A stretch of DNA of 64,000 nucleotides from Micromonospora parathelypteridis (GCF_014201145.1 NZ_JACHDP010000001.1:4154001-4218000), one strand, 5' to 3'; positions 41,812 to 51,425 are shown, counted from the stretch's first letter. A program made the numbers and translations. Notes: generated by a model not told the origin, from the sequence alone.

Positions 41812-43089
41812 ATGAGCGGGAGCAGGTTGACCCGACGGCGGGCGATCACGCTCGCCGGCGCCGGGGTGGCCGGGGTCGCCGGGGTGGCGGCCGGCGCGGG
41901 CGCGTTGGTGAACGGCTCCCGTGGCCCGGCCGCGGCGAGTGACCACCCGGCCGGGGCCGTGCCGTTCCATGGTGAGCATCAGGCGGGCATCGTCACTCCG
42001 GCGCAGGACCGGCTGCATTTTGTCGCTTTCGATGTGATCACCAAGGACCGGGCCCGGTTGGTCGAGCTGCTCGAGGAGTGGACGGCTGCCGCGGCTCGGA
42101 TGACGGCGGGGCGCGACGCCGGGTTGCTCGGCGCTGTCGGTGGGATGCCGCAGGCTCCGCCGGATGACACCGGTGAGGCGCTCGGTCTGCCCCCGTCGCA
42201 GCTCACGTTGACGATCGGCTTCGGTCCGACGTTGTTCCGCGACGCCGACGGCAGGGACCGTTTCGGCATCGCCGACCGGCGGCCCGCCGCCCTCGCCGAG
42301 CTGCCGAAGTTCCCCGGCGACGCGTTGCAGCCGCAGCTGTCCGGCGGTGACCTCTGCGTGCAGGCGTGCGCCAACGATCCGCAGGTCGCGGTCCACGCGA
42401 TCCGTAACTTGGCCCGGCTCGGCATGGGCGTGGTGAGCGTCCGCTGGTCGCAGCTCGGCTTCGGCCGGACCTCGTCGACCTCCCGCGAGCAGGCCACCGC
42501 CCGTAACCTCTTCGGGTTCAAGGACGGAACGGCCAACCTGAAAGCCGAGGACACCGCGCTGCTGCGCGAGCAGTTGTGGGTGCAGCCGGGAGACGGGCCC
42601 GACTGGATGACGGGCGGCTCGTACCTGGTCACTCGCAAGATCCGGATGCTGGTGGAGACCTGGGACCGGACGTCGCTGGCCGAGCAGGAGGAGATCGTCG
42701 GCCGGAGCAAGGGCAGCGGCGCCCCGCTGGGTCGGGCCGACGAGTTCGACGAACCGGACTTCACGGCGCTCGGCACGGACGGCAAGCCGGCGATCGCCGA
42801 GCGCGCGCACGTGACGCTGGCCCACCCGAGCCGCAACGACGGCGCCCAACTGCTGCGTCGGGGTTACAACTTCGTGGATGGCTCCGACGGCCTCGGTCGC
42901 CTCGACGCGGGCCTGTTCTTCATCGCCTACCAGCGCGACCCGCGCCGCCAGTTCGTACCGATCCAGACCCAGTTGGCTCGACACGACGTGATGAACGAGT
43001 ATCTGCGCCATGTTTCCAGCGGCGTGTTCGCCTGCCCACCCGGGGTACCCGACGGCGGAGACCACTGGGGAAGAGCACTGTTCAGCTGA
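41812..43089 (+). CDS. efeB: EfeB: Tat-exported Dyp-type heme peroxidase
   Basis: This 425-residue protein begins with a twin-arginine signal (RLTRRRAITLAGAGVAGVAG) and so is exported folded with its heme. The DyP signature GFKDGTAN (catalytic D238) is present, with the heme-region sequence FFIAYQRDPRRQFVPIQ and ARHDVMNEYLRH near the C-terminus. EfeB oxidises ferrous iron or releases iron from heme for uptake by EfeU. The ATG at 41812 follows GGGAGAG; the frame extends upstream to 41791 but without a ribosome binding site. It ends the operon. Confidence 0.93.
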   Translation: MSGSRLTRRRAITLAGAGVAGVAGVAAGAGALVNGSRGPAAASDHPAGAVPFHGEHQAGIVTPAQDRLHFVAFDVITKDRARLVELLEEWTAAAARMTAGRDAGLLGAVGGMPQAPPDDTGEALGLPPSQLTLTIGFGPTLFRDADGRDRFGIADRRPAALAELPKFPGDALQPQLSGGDLCVQACANDPQVAVHAIRNLARLGMGVVSVRWSQLGFGRTSSTSREQATARNLFGFKDGTANLKAEDTALLREQLWVQPGDGPDWMTGGSYLVTRKIRMLVETWDRTSLAEQEEIVGRSKGSGAPLGRADEFDEPDFTALGTDGKPAIAERAHVTLAHPSRNDGAQLLRRGYNFVDGSDGLGRLDAGLFFIAYQRDPRRQFVPIQTQLARHDVMNEYLRHVSSGVFACPPGVPDGGDHWGRALFS

Positions 43090-43229
43090 CCTACGTCCGG
43101 ATGGCGACAGCGGGATCGGCGCAGGCTGCGGTGGCGCCGGGCGGCGCCGAAGGGGGATCATGGGGGCAGCCATCCGTTTCCGGCAGACGCCGGTCCCACC
43201 AAACTGAATGAGGATGCAATATTAATCCC

Positions 43230-43919
43230 ATGAGAGCCCGCGTACTGGTGGTCGACGACGACCCCGCGCTCGCCGAGATGCTCGGCATCGTGCTGCGCAG
43301 CGAAGGTTTCCAGCCCTCGTTCGTGGCGGACGGTGAGCGGGCGTTGGCCGCCTTTCGTGACAGTCGCCCCGATATCGTGCTGCTTGACCTGATGCTGCCC
43401 GGTATGAGCGGTATCGACGTCGCCCGGTCGATCCGGGCGGAGTCCGGCGTGCCGATCGTCATGCTGACCGCCAAGAGCGACACCGTGGACGTCGTGCTCG
43501 GCCTGGAGTCCGGTGCCGACGACTACGTGGTCAAGCCGTTCAAGCCCAAGGAACTGGTCGCCCGGATGCGGGCCCGACTGCGCCGGGGCGAGGACGTGGC
43601 CCCCGAAATGCTGACCATCGGGCCGCCCGACAACCAGATCACCATCGACGTGCCCGCGCACACCGTGAGCCGCAACGACGAGGAGGTGAAGCTGACTCCG
43701 CTGGAGTTCGACCTGCTGGTCGCGCTCGCCCGCAAGCCACGTCAGGTCTTCACCCGCGAGGTGCTGCTGGAGCAGGTCTGGGGCTACCGGCACGCGGCCG
43801 ACACCCGTCTGGTCAACGTGCACGTGCAGCGGTTGCGGGCCAAGATCGAGCCGGACCCGGAGCGACCAGAAATCATCCTCACCGTGCGGGGCGTGGGTTA
43901 CAAGGCGGGGACCGGATAG
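43230..43919 (+). CDS. mtrA: MtrA, essential-type response regulator
   Basis: This 229-residue OmpR-family regulator has a receiver domain with D9-D11 and phospho-acceptor D53 (DIVLLDLMLPG), K105-region VKPFKPKELVA, and a winged-helix domain (LTPLEFDLLVALARKPRQVFTREVLLEQVWGYRHAADTRLVNVHVQRLRAKIE). That C-terminal sequence is the nearly invariant MtrA signature. With MtrB and LpqB it coordinates cell-wall turnover and division, and in Streptomyces also development. An unusually AT-rich CAATATTAAT lies within 15 nt of the ATG and may be its -10; no near ribosome binding site is seen. Confidence 0.96.
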   Translation: MRARVLVVDDDPALAEMLGIVLRSEGFQPSFVADGERALAAFRDSRPDIVLLDLMLPGMSGIDVARSIRAESGVPIVMLTAKSDTVDVVLGLESGADDYVVKPFKPKELVARMRARLRRGEDVAPEMLTIGPPDNQITIDVPAHTVSRNDEEVKLTPLEFDLLVALARKPRQVFTREVLLEQVWGYRHAADTRLVNVHVQRLRAKIEPDPERPEIILTVRGVGYKAGTG

Positions 43920-43931
43920 CCTGGTCGCACT

Positions 43932-45689
43932 GTGTCGACCACGCCGCCCCCACCCTCCCCGAGCACGGCTACCCGCCGGCCCAGCGCCGGCGGGGAGGCC
44001 TGGCGTGCCGTCAGTGGCCGGGTCGCCCGGGTGGTGGCCCGGGTGCACCAGACCTGGCGCCGCTCCCTGCAGGTCCGAGTCGTGACCATCACGCTGGTCG
44101 CCTCCAGCCTGCTGGTCGGCGGTTTCGCGTTCCTGATCGCTGACAAGATCACTACCATCCTGCTCGACAGCGCCCGCAGCGACGTCCGGCAGCGGGTGAT
44201 CAGCGGCGCCAGCTACACGGCCAAGCAGGTCTCCCTCTACGGCCAGCCGCAGGAGGCGCAGCTCCAGCAGACCATCGACGGCACGGTCAACTACCTGGCC
44301 GGCGGTGACCCCCAGCAGACCAGCGGGGTGGTGGTGGCGATCACGGCGGACGGCTATCCCAACGACATCCAGACGCGCACCGCACCTTCCGCGAACGTCC
44401 AGCAGCTGATCAGCCCGGAGTTGCGGGCCGCGATCGCCGACGGCAAGGTCGCCAGCCAGATCCGCACCGGGCGGCTCACCGGTGACTCCACCAAATATCT
44501 GATCTACGGCTCGCCGGTGCCCACCCGCTTCGGCCAGATCGAGCTCTACTACCTGGTGCCGCTGACCCGGCAGGACGTCACCGCCGCCGACGCCCGAGCC
44601 ACCGTGGTGGCCACCGGTGTCGCCCTGGTGATCCTGCTCGGGCTGCTCGCGGCGCTGGTCACCCGACTGGTGGTCAACCCGGTCCGGGTCGCCGCACGGA
44701 CCGCCCAGCGACTCTCCGCCGGCCTGCTCGACCAACGGATGGTGGTCAACGGCGAGGACGACCTCGCCCTGCTCGCCGCCTCGTTCAACCAGATGGCCAC
44801 CAACCTGCAACGGCAGATCCTGCGCCTGGAGGAGATGTCCCGGCTGCAGCGCCGCTTCACCTCCGACGTCTCACACGAGCTGCGTACCCCGCTGACCACG
44901 GTCCGGATGGCCGCCGACCTGATCTTCGCCGAGCGCGACGAGTTCGACCCGGCGGTGGCCCGCAGCGCCGAGCTGCTCCAGGCCGAACTGGACCGGTTCG
45001 AGGAGTTGCTCACCGACCTGCTGGAGATCAGCCGGTTCGACGCGGGCTTCGCCATGCTGGACTCCGAGCCGACCGACCTGGTGCCTGTGGTGCACCGGGT
45101 GGTCGACCGGCTGGCTGGCCTGGCCGAGCGGGTCGGCGTACCGATCGAGCTTGACCTGCCGGGCACGCCGGTGATCGCCGAGGTCGACCCGCGCCGGGTC
45201 GAGCGGGTGCTGCGCAACCTGGTCGGCAACGCCGTCGAACACGGCGAGGCCCGTCCGGTGCTGATCACCCTCGGCCTTGACGAGACCGCCGTGGCGATCA
45301 CCGTCCGCGACCGTGGCGTGGGGCTCAAGGTGGGCGAGGAGAAGCTGGTGTTCAACCGGTTCTGGCGGGCGGACCCGTCCCGGGCTCGGCAGACCGGGGG
45401 CACCGGGCTGGGCCTGTCGATCAGCCTGGAGGACGCCCGCCTGCACGGTGGCTGGCTGGAGGCGTGGGGCGCTCCCGGGCAGGGCGCGCAGTTCCGGCTC
45501 ACGCTGCCGGCCCGTGCCGGTGACCGACTGACCACCTCGCCGCTGCGGCTGGTGCCGGCCGACGCCGCGCTGCCGTTCGGCGGCCCCCGTGACGGTGGTC
45601 CGCTGGCCATCGGGCCCGGCACCGGCGGGGCACTGGCGATCGGCCCGGCTCCGGCCGGGGACGGACAGCGGGCGGAGGTGCGCTCGTGA
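43932..45689 (+). CDS. mtrB: MtrB, sensor histidine kinase
   Basis: This 585-residue kinase phosphorylates MtrA. It has a Pro/Ser-rich N-terminus, a first membrane helix (VTITLVASSLLVGGFAFLIADKI), an extracytoplasmic domain of about 140 residues, a second helix (VATGVALVILLGLLAALVTRLVV), HAMP, a HisKA domain with H315 in SDVSHELRTPLTT, and an ATPase domain with N box LRNLVGNAVEHG and GTGLGLSI. A low-complexity Gly/Pro tail (about the last 50 residues) follows. GTG 43932 is 12 nt after mtrA, and the gene overlaps lpqB (GTGA), matching the universal actinobacterial mtrA-mtrB-lpqB order. Confidence 0.95.
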   Translation: MSTTPPPPSPSTATRRPSAGGEAWRAVSGRVARVVARVHQTWRRSLQVRVVTITLVASSLLVGGFAFLIADKITTILLDSARSDVRQRVISGASYTAKQVSLYGQPQEAQLQQTIDGTVNYLAGGDPQQTSGVVVAITADGYPNDIQTRTAPSANVQQLISPELRAAIADGKVASQIRTGRLTGDSTKYLIYGSPVPTRFGQIELYYLVPLTRQDVTAADARATVVATGVALVILLGLLAALVTRLVVNPVRVAARTAQRLSAGLLDQRMVVNGEDDLALLAASFNQMATNLQRQILRLEEMSRLQRRFTSDVSHELRTPLTTVRMAADLIFAERDEFDPAVARSAELLQAELDRFEELLTDLLEISRFDAGFAMLDSEPTDLVPVVHRVVDRLAGLAERVGVPIELDLPGTPVIAEVDPRRVERVLRNLVGNAVEHGEARPVLITLGLDETAVAITVRDRGVGLKVGEEKLVFNRFWRADPSRARQTGGTGLGLSISLEDARLHGGWLEAWGAPGQGAQFRLTLPARAGDRLTTSPLRLVPADAALPFGGPRDGGPLAIGPGTGGALAIGPAPAGDGQRAEVRS

Positions 45690-47500
45690 GACGGCCGACT
45701 CTGCTCGGGGCGTTCGGCGTGTTGGTGGTGCTCGGCGCCGGCTGCGGCATCCCGGCCGCCTCCGACGTGCGGGTGGACGGTAAGGGCGGTGCCGCGACGG
45801 GGGCCGGCGTGGTCAACGGTGGGGTCAGTGAGCCGCCGACGCGGACGGCCAGCGGCAGCGTCAACGAGGCGTTCGTCCGCAACTTCCTGTCCGCCGCCGC
45901 CGGCGAGCCGGATCGGGCGTACGAGCGGGTCAAGGCGTTCATCGCCCCGGAGCACAAGCACCGCCTGCAGGAGAAGAAGGGCAGCGAGGTCGCGCTGAAC
46001 GTGGTCCGGCTGCGCGAGGCGGTCTACACCCTCAACAGCGACTCGACCACCACGGTGAAGATCACCGTGCAGCAGATCGGTGTGCTGCGGGCCAACGGCA
46101 CGCTGGCACCGCCGGTGGCGACCGACACCGAGTACGAGTTCGGGCTCCGCAGCGCGGCGCTCAACGGCGGCGCCAACGACGAGCGCGCCGGGTTGTACAT
46201 CCTCAACCCACCGAACGTGCTGCTGCTCAGCGACGTCGCCCTTCGTCAGTACTACCAGACCGAGTCGATCTACTTCTGGAGTTCGGACCGCAGCCGCCTC
46301 GTGCCCGACCAGCGCTACCGGCCGCAGGCGCTGCCGGACGAGCGCCGGGTCAACGAGGTGGTGAAGTGGCTGGTCGGTGGCCCCTCCGACTGGTTGCGCC
46401 CGGGCGTCGTCGGGCTACCCGACCGCACTGAGTTGATCAACAATGCCACCGGCGGGAACGGCCGGTGGGAGGTCAACCTGGACATGTCCGGTGACGACCA
46501 GAACGGGATCGACCAGCTGATCACACAGATCGCCTGGTCGCTGGGCGATCTGCCGGGCAAGCTGGAGTTGAAGATCCGCAACAACGCGCTGCCCGTGCAG
46601 GACCTGGACGAGCGACGAGGCACCGACGAGCTCTACCCGAACGCCCAGAGCCCGCAGCGCTTCGGCGTGTACGAGGGCGCCATCCACCCGCTCGACTTCG
46701 GCAGCGAACTCAGCGGCGCGGTGCCGTTGGCGCCCGAGGCCAATCGCAACATCGTCTCCGCCGACCTGGCGCTGGCCAGGGAGCAGCGGGTCCTCGCCGC
46801 GATGGTGGTCACCGGCAGCAGCAGTGGTCGGCGCCGACTCGCGGTGGGCACGGGCACCGCGCCGGTCTCCGTCATCAGTCGCAGCACCGCCGAATACTCC
46901 TCGATGAGCCGGCCGGTCTGGCTGCGTGCGGTCGACTCGCGCTCCGGCCGCGGTCTGGTCGTGGCCGACGGGCAGCTCTACCGGTTCGACGAGACGGCCA
47001 AGATGTACCCGGTGCCCCTCAACCTGCCCTCCGACGTCACCGCGGTGGCCGCCGCGCTGGACGGCCAGCGGGTCGCGCTGATCGTCGGCGGCCGACTCTA
47101 CGTCGCGGCGGTCAACTCGGATGGCGGCGGCGTCTCCATCGGCCCGCCCAGGCAGCTGGCCACCTCGCTGACCGGCCTCACGGCCGTCGACTGGGGCAGG
47201 GAGGACCAACTGGTGGTGGCGGGGTCCGCCGGTCAGCCGGCGATCTACGAGATCAGCGTCGACGGCGCCCTGGAGACGCCGCTGAGGACCGACCTCGGAG
47301 CCAAGGTCAACCACCTGACGGCGTACCCGACGAACCGCAACGTACGGATGCCCAGCGGGGCCTACATGTACGAGGCGAACGGGGTGGCCTACCGCAGCAG
47401 CCCGTTCGAACGGATCGAGCCCGACAGCGTACGGGGCATCCCACCGGTCCCGTCGGGCGTCCGCCCGAGCAACCCGTCGGCGCCGTTCTTCCTCTACTGA
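45686..47500 (+). CDS. lpqB: LpqB, lipoprotein partner of MtrB
   Basis: This 604-residue lipoprotein is anchored outside the membrane through the lipobox GAGC (Cys near residue 18 in VVLGAGCGIPAASDV). It has an N-terminal region followed by a GerMN-type domain (about 200-340: RRVNEVVKWLVGGPSDWLRPGVVGLPDRTEL) and a C-terminal beta-propeller-like part with repeated AVDSRSGRGLVVADGQLYRF-type units. In mycobacteria LpqB binds the MtrB sensor domain and modulates MtrA phosphorylation. Its start overlaps mtrB by 4 nt. Confidence 0.93.
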   Translation: MRRPTLLGAFGVLVVLGAGCGIPAASDVRVDGKGGAATGAGVVNGGVSEPPTRTASGSVNEAFVRNFLSAAAGEPDRAYERVKAFIAPEHKHRLQEKKGSEVALNVVRLREAVYTLNSDSTTTVKITVQQIGVLRANGTLAPPVATDTEYEFGLRSAALNGGANDERAGLYILNPPNVLLLSDVALRQYYQTESIYFWSSDRSRLVPDQRYRPQALPDERRVNEVVKWLVGGPSDWLRPGVVGLPDRTELINNATGGNGRWEVNLDMSGDDQNGIDQLITQIAWSLGDLPGKLELKIRNNALPVQDLDERRGTDELYPNAQSPQRFGVYEGAIHPLDFGSELSGAVPLAPEANRNIVSADLALAREQRVLAAMVVTGSSSGRRRLAVGTGTAPVSVISRSTAEYSSMSRPVWLRAVDSRSGRGLVVADGQLYRFDETAKMYPVPLNLPSDVTAVAAALDGQRVALIVGGRLYVAAVNSDGGGVSIGPPRQLATSLTGLTAVDWGREDQLVVAGSAGQPAIYEISVDGALETPLRTDLGAKVNHLTAYPTNRNVRMPSGAYMYEANGVAYRSSPFERIEPDSVRGIPPVPSGVRPSNPSAPFFLY

Positions 47501-47504
47501 CGCG

Positions 47505-48212
47505 GTGAGCGGGCTCTGGGCGGACCTCGCCGACCTGGTGCTGCCCGCCGACTGCGCGGGTTGTCGGGAGCGTCGGCCCGGGCTGCGGCACGGGGTCTGC
47601 CCCGCCTGTGCCGAGGCGCTCGGCGCGCTGCGCCCACGGTCGGTCCGCCCCACCCCCGCCCCGCCGGGTCTGCCGTCCTGCGTCGCACTCGGCCCGTACG
47701 CCGGGCCGCTGCGGGAGGCTCTGCTGGCGTACAAGGACCACGGTCGGCACGGTCTGGCCCGCCCGCTCGGCGCCCTGCTCGCCGAGGTCGTCGCGGCGGC
47801 GGTCGGTGTGGCTCGTCCCCTGGCGCTGGTGCCGGTCCCGGACACTGCGGCGGCGGCCCGGTCTCGTTACGGGGACCACCTGGACCGGCTGGCTCGGCAC
47901 TGCGCGGCCCGGCTCAACCGGGGCGGCTGGTCGGCGCGGGTGCACCGTCCGCTGCGCGCGCTGCCCCGACCCGACTCGGTCACCCTGGACAGCGCCGGGC
48001 GGGCGGCGGCGGCCGAGGCCGCATTCCGGCCACGCTCCACGGGGCCGAGCGGTGGTCGTGCCGCGGGCGCGGCGCCGGTCGTGGTGCTGCTGGACGACAT
48101 CGTCACCACCGGCGTCACCCTGGCCGCCGCGACGAGGGTGCTGACGGCGACCGGCTGGGCACCGAGTGTCGCCGCGGTGCTCGCGGCGACCGAGAAAAGA
48201 CACCTCTTGTAA
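47505..48212 (+). CDS. ComF family phosphoribosyltransferase-like protein
   Basis: This 235-residue protein has an N-terminal zinc-knuckle (CAGCRERRPGLRHGVCPAC, four Cys) and a C-terminal phosphoribosyltransferase fold with the PRPP-binding loop VVVLLDDIVTTGVTLAAA and YKDHGRHGLARPLGALLA. ComF proteins are linked to DNA uptake in competent bacteria; in actinobacteria the gene between lpqB and hpf is conserved but its function is untested. GTG 47505 lies four bases after the lpqB stop, so it is in the mtrAB-lpqB transcription unit. Confidence 0.9.
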   Translation: MSGLWADLADLVLPADCAGCRERRPGLRHGVCPACAEALGALRPRSVRPTPAPPGLPSCVALGPYAGPLREALLAYKDHGRHGLARPLGALLAEVVAAAVGVARPLALVPVPDTAAAARSRYGDHLDRLARHCAARLNRGGWSARVHRPLRALPRPDSVTLDSAGRAAAAEAAFRPRSTGPSGGRAAGAAPVVVLLDDIVTTGVTLAAATRVLTATGWAPSVAAVLAATEKRHLL

Positions 48213-48457
48213 CCGACCGTGTTTCCGTTTCACCCATTGGTGTATGAGCTGCGAAAAATCCTGGGCGGTCTCGGCAACATGGGGTGACGGCCAGCCAAAC
48301 AGGAGTTAGCGTTTCGTTGTCGGGGGTAGGAGGTTGTTCCACCCGCCCCCGGCGGTGAGAGGAGGCGTAGCCGTACCAACCGGTCGACGCCAGCGGGTCT
48401 CCCCACGGCGCGCGACCGGGTTACCGGATCGAAGACCGTCCGAACAAGGGAGGTCAC

Positions 48458-49096
48458 GTGGAAATCGTGGTCAAGGGTCGAAACGTCGAAGTGCCCGACC
48501 ATTACCGGGTGCACGTAGCTGAGAAACTCGCCAAGATCGAACGTTACGATCACAAACTCATTCGTGTCGATGTCGAGCTGTTTCACGAGCGCAATCCGCG
48601 CCAGGCCGACCACTGCCAGCGGGTGGAGATCACCTGCGTCTCCCGGGGCCCGGTCATGCGGGCCGAGGCCTGCACAAACGACTTCTACAGCGCGCTCGAC
48701 GCGGCCATCGCGAAACTCGACACCCGCCTGCGCCGCGCGGCCGACCGCCGCCGCGTACACCGGGGTCGGCACGCGCCGATCTCCGTCGCCGAGGCGACCG
48801 CGGGCCTGCCGGTCGCGGACCTGGTTGCCGCCCCGTTGGGCGCGCCGGTCGACGGTGCCCGCGCCGGCACCGCCGTCGTGGAGCGGGTCGAAGAGGAGTA
48901 CGACGATCAGCAGCCGTGGCACATCGCCCGGGAGAAGGTGCACCCGGCGGAACCGATGACTGTCGACGACGCGCTGTTCGAGATGGAGCTGGTCGGCCAC
49001 GACTTCTACCTGTTCCAGGACAAGGAATCCGGCCGCCCGAGCGTCGTCTACCGCCGCCACGCCTACGACTACGGCATCATCTCCCTCGCCACCTGA
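48458..49096 (+). CDS. hpf: Ribosome hibernation promoting factor, long form
   Basis: This 212-residue protein has the S30AE N-terminal domain (MEIVVKGRNVEVPDHYRVHVAEKLAKIERYDHKLIRVDV...ACTNDFYSALDAAIAKLDTRLRRAADRRR) that blocks the decoding centre, a linker of about 50 residues, and the C-terminal dimerisation domain (HPAEPMTVDDALFEMELVGHDFYLFQDKESGRPSVVYRRHAYDYGIISL) that joins two ribosomes into 100S particles. The length fits the long form. The GTG at 48458 follows AGGGAGGTCAC. The 245 bases upstream (48213-48457) have no gene; I see no decisive promoter there. A palindrome follows the stop. Confidence 0.95.
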   Translation: MEIVVKGRNVEVPDHYRVHVAEKLAKIERYDHKLIRVDVELFHERNPRQADHCQRVEITCVSRGPVMRAEACTNDFYSALDAAIAKLDTRLRRAADRRRVHRGRHAPISVAEATAGLPVADLVAAPLGAPVDGARAGTAVVERVEEEYDDQQPWHIAREKVHPAEPMTVDDALFEMELVGHDFYLFQDKESGRPSVVYRRHAYDYGIISLAT

Positions 49097-49115
49097 CCGG
49101 TAGCCGAGCCGCGTC

Positions 49116-49162
49116 GATCACGGAGTTGTGGTGGGGAGCGAACCCGCCACAACTCCGTGATC
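49116..49162. terminator. Bidirectional palindrome between hpf and the GNAT genes
   Basis: GATCACGGAGTTGTGG (49116-49131) pairs perfectly with CCACAACTCCGTGATC (49147-49162), and inner GGG/CCC pairs extend the stem, leaving a loop of about seven bases. The two flanking genes converge here. Its right arm ends three bases from the stop of the GNAT gene. Confidence 0.75.
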
Positions 49163-49164
49163 CG

Positions 49165-50277
49165 TCAGCGCAGTTCGGCCGGCAGCAGCGCGAAGGTCAG
49201 GTCGTCGAGGCGGGTGCCGGCCAGCCCGGGCAGACGGCCGCGCTGCAGGGCCTCGCGTTGGAAGCCGACCCGCTCCAACACCCGGTGCGAGGCGGTGTTC
49301 TCCGGCACGGTGCCGGCGGTCAGACGGGCGATACCGGCCGGCCCGAACGCCCAGCCGGCGAGCAGCCGAACCGCGCGGGTGGCGTACCCCCGGCCCCGCC
49401 AGGCCGGAAGCAGCGCGTAGCCGATCGAGCCCTCGCCGCTGCTCACCTCCGTGTACGACAACCCGCAACTGCCCGCCGGCTCGCCGGTGGCCATGTCGGT
49501 GATCAGCAACCGGGCGATCTCGCCGGTCAGCCAGGTGCTCTCCGCGGTTCGGCAGCGCCGCTCGATCGCCTCCCGGGTCGGCGGCACCGGCGGCGCCTGG
49601 TTCGCCACCACCTCGGGTCGGCTGTGCAGCTCGTACATCACCTCCGCGTCGTCCGGCGCGAGCCGGCGCAGGGCCACCACCTGATCGGTGAGGATCCCGT
49701 CGGGCAGATCCGGCAGCAGTCGCGCGACCGGGCCGGGCGGATCCTCGGCGAGGCGTACCCAGGCCAGCATGTCGTGCCGTCCGCCGTCCCGGTGCTGACC
49801 GGCGGACCGACGCAGGCCCTCGTACCGGTAGCCGGCGGCCAGCGCGACCCGCTGGCTGCCCCCGTTCTCCGCTTCGGTGAGCAACTCGAGCCGGAATGTC
49901 CCGGTGGCGAACGCGTGCTCGCTCAGCGCGCGGGTGGCCGCGGTGGCCACCCCGCGCCCGCGCGCCACCGGCCGCACCCAGTAGCCGATCTCGGCCTGGC
50001 TCCGCCCGGGCACCGGATAGTTCAGCCCCACCGCGCCGAGCAGTCGGTCGGTGGCCGGGTCCGCGATGGCGTACGCCGCGCCGCCGCCGGTCCAGGCCGC
50101 CGGTGCGCCGGCGTCGATCCACCAACGGGCATCGGTCTCGGTGTACGGCGCCGGCATGGTCGACACGAAGCGCTGGCTGAGCGGGTCCGCGCAGCCGTCG
50201 ACCACATCGGCGGTGTCGCTGGCGCGAAACGGCCGAAGCCGCACCCCGCGCGCCTCGACGACCTGACTGAGGCTCAC
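49165..50277 (-). CDS. Double GNAT-domain acetyltransferase (second of pair)
   Basis: This 370-residue protein contains two GNAT folds. The first (about 8-185) has RLRPFRASDTADVVDGCADP, IGYWVRPVARGRGVATAATRAL with the acetyl-CoA loop, and a Gly-Gly-rich TEAENGGSQRVALAAGY. The second (about 195-370) has LRRLAPDDAEVMYELHSRPEV, IGYALLPAWRGRGYATRAVRLL and NTASHRVLERVGFQREALQ. Both are of the RimJ/RimL type that N-acetylates proteins or small amines. Its GTG overlaps the upstream GNAT gene stop (GTGA). Substrates cannot be told from the sequence. The gene may be a duplication of its upstream neighbour. Confidence 0.88.
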   Translation of the reverse strand: MSLSQVVEARGVRLRPFRASDTADVVDGCADPLSQRFVSTMPAPYTETDARWWIDAGAPAAWTGGGAAYAIADPATDRLLGAVGLNYPVPGRSQAEIGYWVRPVARGRGVATAATRALSEHAFATGTFRLELLTEAENGGSQRVALAAGYRYEGLRRSAGQHRDGGRHDMLAWVRLAEDPPGPVARLLPDLPDGILTDQVVALRRLAPDDAEVMYELHSRPEVVANQAPPVPPTREAIERRCRTAESTWLTGEIARLLITDMATGEPAGSCGLSYTEVSSGEGSIGYALLPAWRGRGYATRAVRLLAGWAFGPAGIARLTAGTVPENTASHRVLERVGFQREALQRGRLPGLAGTRLDDLTFALLPAELR

Positions 50278-51425
50278 CCCAGGTCCTTCGCGAGTAGCGC
50301 GGCCACCCACGCGTCGACCCGCTCGCCCCGGTGCTGTACCCCGTCCCGGGCGGTCCCCTCGAACGTGAAGCCCGCCTTCTCCGCCACCCGGCGGGAGGCG
50401 ATGTTGCCGACGTTCGCCTTCCACTCGATCCGGGCCAGGCCCAGCGTGGCGCAGCCCCAGGCGCTGAGCGCGACCAGCGCGGCCGGCATGTATCCCCGGC
50501 CACGGGCCGCCGGGGCGGTCATGAAGCCGACGTCGGCCAGCAGCGCGTCGGTGGGAGAGAGCCGCAGGTCGATCGTGCCCGCGTACCGGTCGTCCGCGTC
50601 GGCGATCACGAAGCAGGCGGAGTCCCCCCGAGCCCAGGCGTCGCGGCCGTAGACCAGGTACCCCTGCGCGTCGGCCTGCTCGTACGGGTCCGGCACGGTC
50701 GTCCAGCGGATGGTGTCCGGGTCCCGGCAGGTCTGCACCACGCCGTCCAGGTCCTGCTCCTCCATCGGCCGTAGACGCAGCTCGCCGGCCCCGGCGGTGG
50801 CGAAGAGGACGGGCTGCGGGCGACCGAAGACGGCGGCCCGGAGGGCGGCGAGGGTGCCCGGACCGGCCGGCCCGGTCGACCCGGGCGCGGGCACCTCGCC
50901 GGGCAGCAGCGAGCCGATCCAGCCGTCGGTGCCCGTGTGCGGCGCCGGGTCGGCCAGCCGCAGCCGGCCGTCGATCCGGAAGCCGGCCCGGAGCGCGACG
51001 AGCCGGGAGGCATGGTTGCCCACCTCGGCCCGCCAGATCAGCTGGCGTAGCCCGAGGACGTCGAAGGACCAACGGGCCACCGCCCGGGTGGCCCTTGCCA
51101 TCACGCCCTGGCCGCGTGCCCAGGGGGCCGTCCAGTAGCCGATCTCACCCGTGCCGGCACGGTCGATGGAGATCAGACCGCACGAGCCGAGCAGCTCACC
51201 GGTGGCCGAGTCGCACACCGCGAACGGCGCACCGGTGCCCTCCGCCCAGGCCCGACCACTCAACTCGGTGACGAAACCGTGAGCGTGCTCCGGTAGATAT
51301 GGGCGCGGCACGGTGGTCCAACGCTGAATGTCCGGGTCCTGGCACGCCTTGTGCACTGCGTCAGCGTCGGCTTCCCGCCAGGGCCGCAGCAGCACACCGT
51401 CCTCGATGATCTCCACGGGCTTCAT
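50274..51425 (-). CDS. Double GNAT-domain acetyltransferase (first of pair)
   Basis: This 383-residue protein also has two RimJ/RimL-type GNAT domains: about 8-165 (LLRPWREADADAVHKACQDPDIQRWTTVPRPY, IGYWTAPWARGQGVMARATRAV, NHASRLVALRAGF) and about 215-375 (LRLRPMEEQDLDGVVQTCRDPDTIRWTTVPDPY, VGFMTAPAARGRGYMPAALVAL, NIASRRVAEKAGF). The two halves are clearly alike, with TRWTTVP-type segments, so an internal duplication produced it. The ATG at 51425 gives a short leader and is preferred over an extension to 51539. It is divergent from secA with 168 nt between start codons. Confidence 0.88.
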   Translation of the reverse strand: MKPVEIIEDGVLLRPWREADADAVHKACQDPDIQRWTTVPRPYLPEHAHGFVTELSGRAWAEGTGAPFAVCDSATGELLGSCGLISIDRAGTGEIGYWTAPWARGQGVMARATRAVARWSFDVLGLRQLIWRAEVGNHASRLVALRAGFRIDGRLRLADPAPHTGTDGWIGSLLPGEVPAPGSTGPAGPGTLAALRAAVFGRPQPVLFATAGAGELRLRPMEEQDLDGVVQTCRDPDTIRWTTVPDPYEQADAQGYLVYGRDAWARGDSACFVIADADDRYAGTIDLRLSPTDALLADVGFMTAPAARGRGYMPAALVALSAWGCATLGLARIEWKANVGNIASRRVAEKAGFTFEGTARDGVQHRGERVDAWVAALLAKDLG

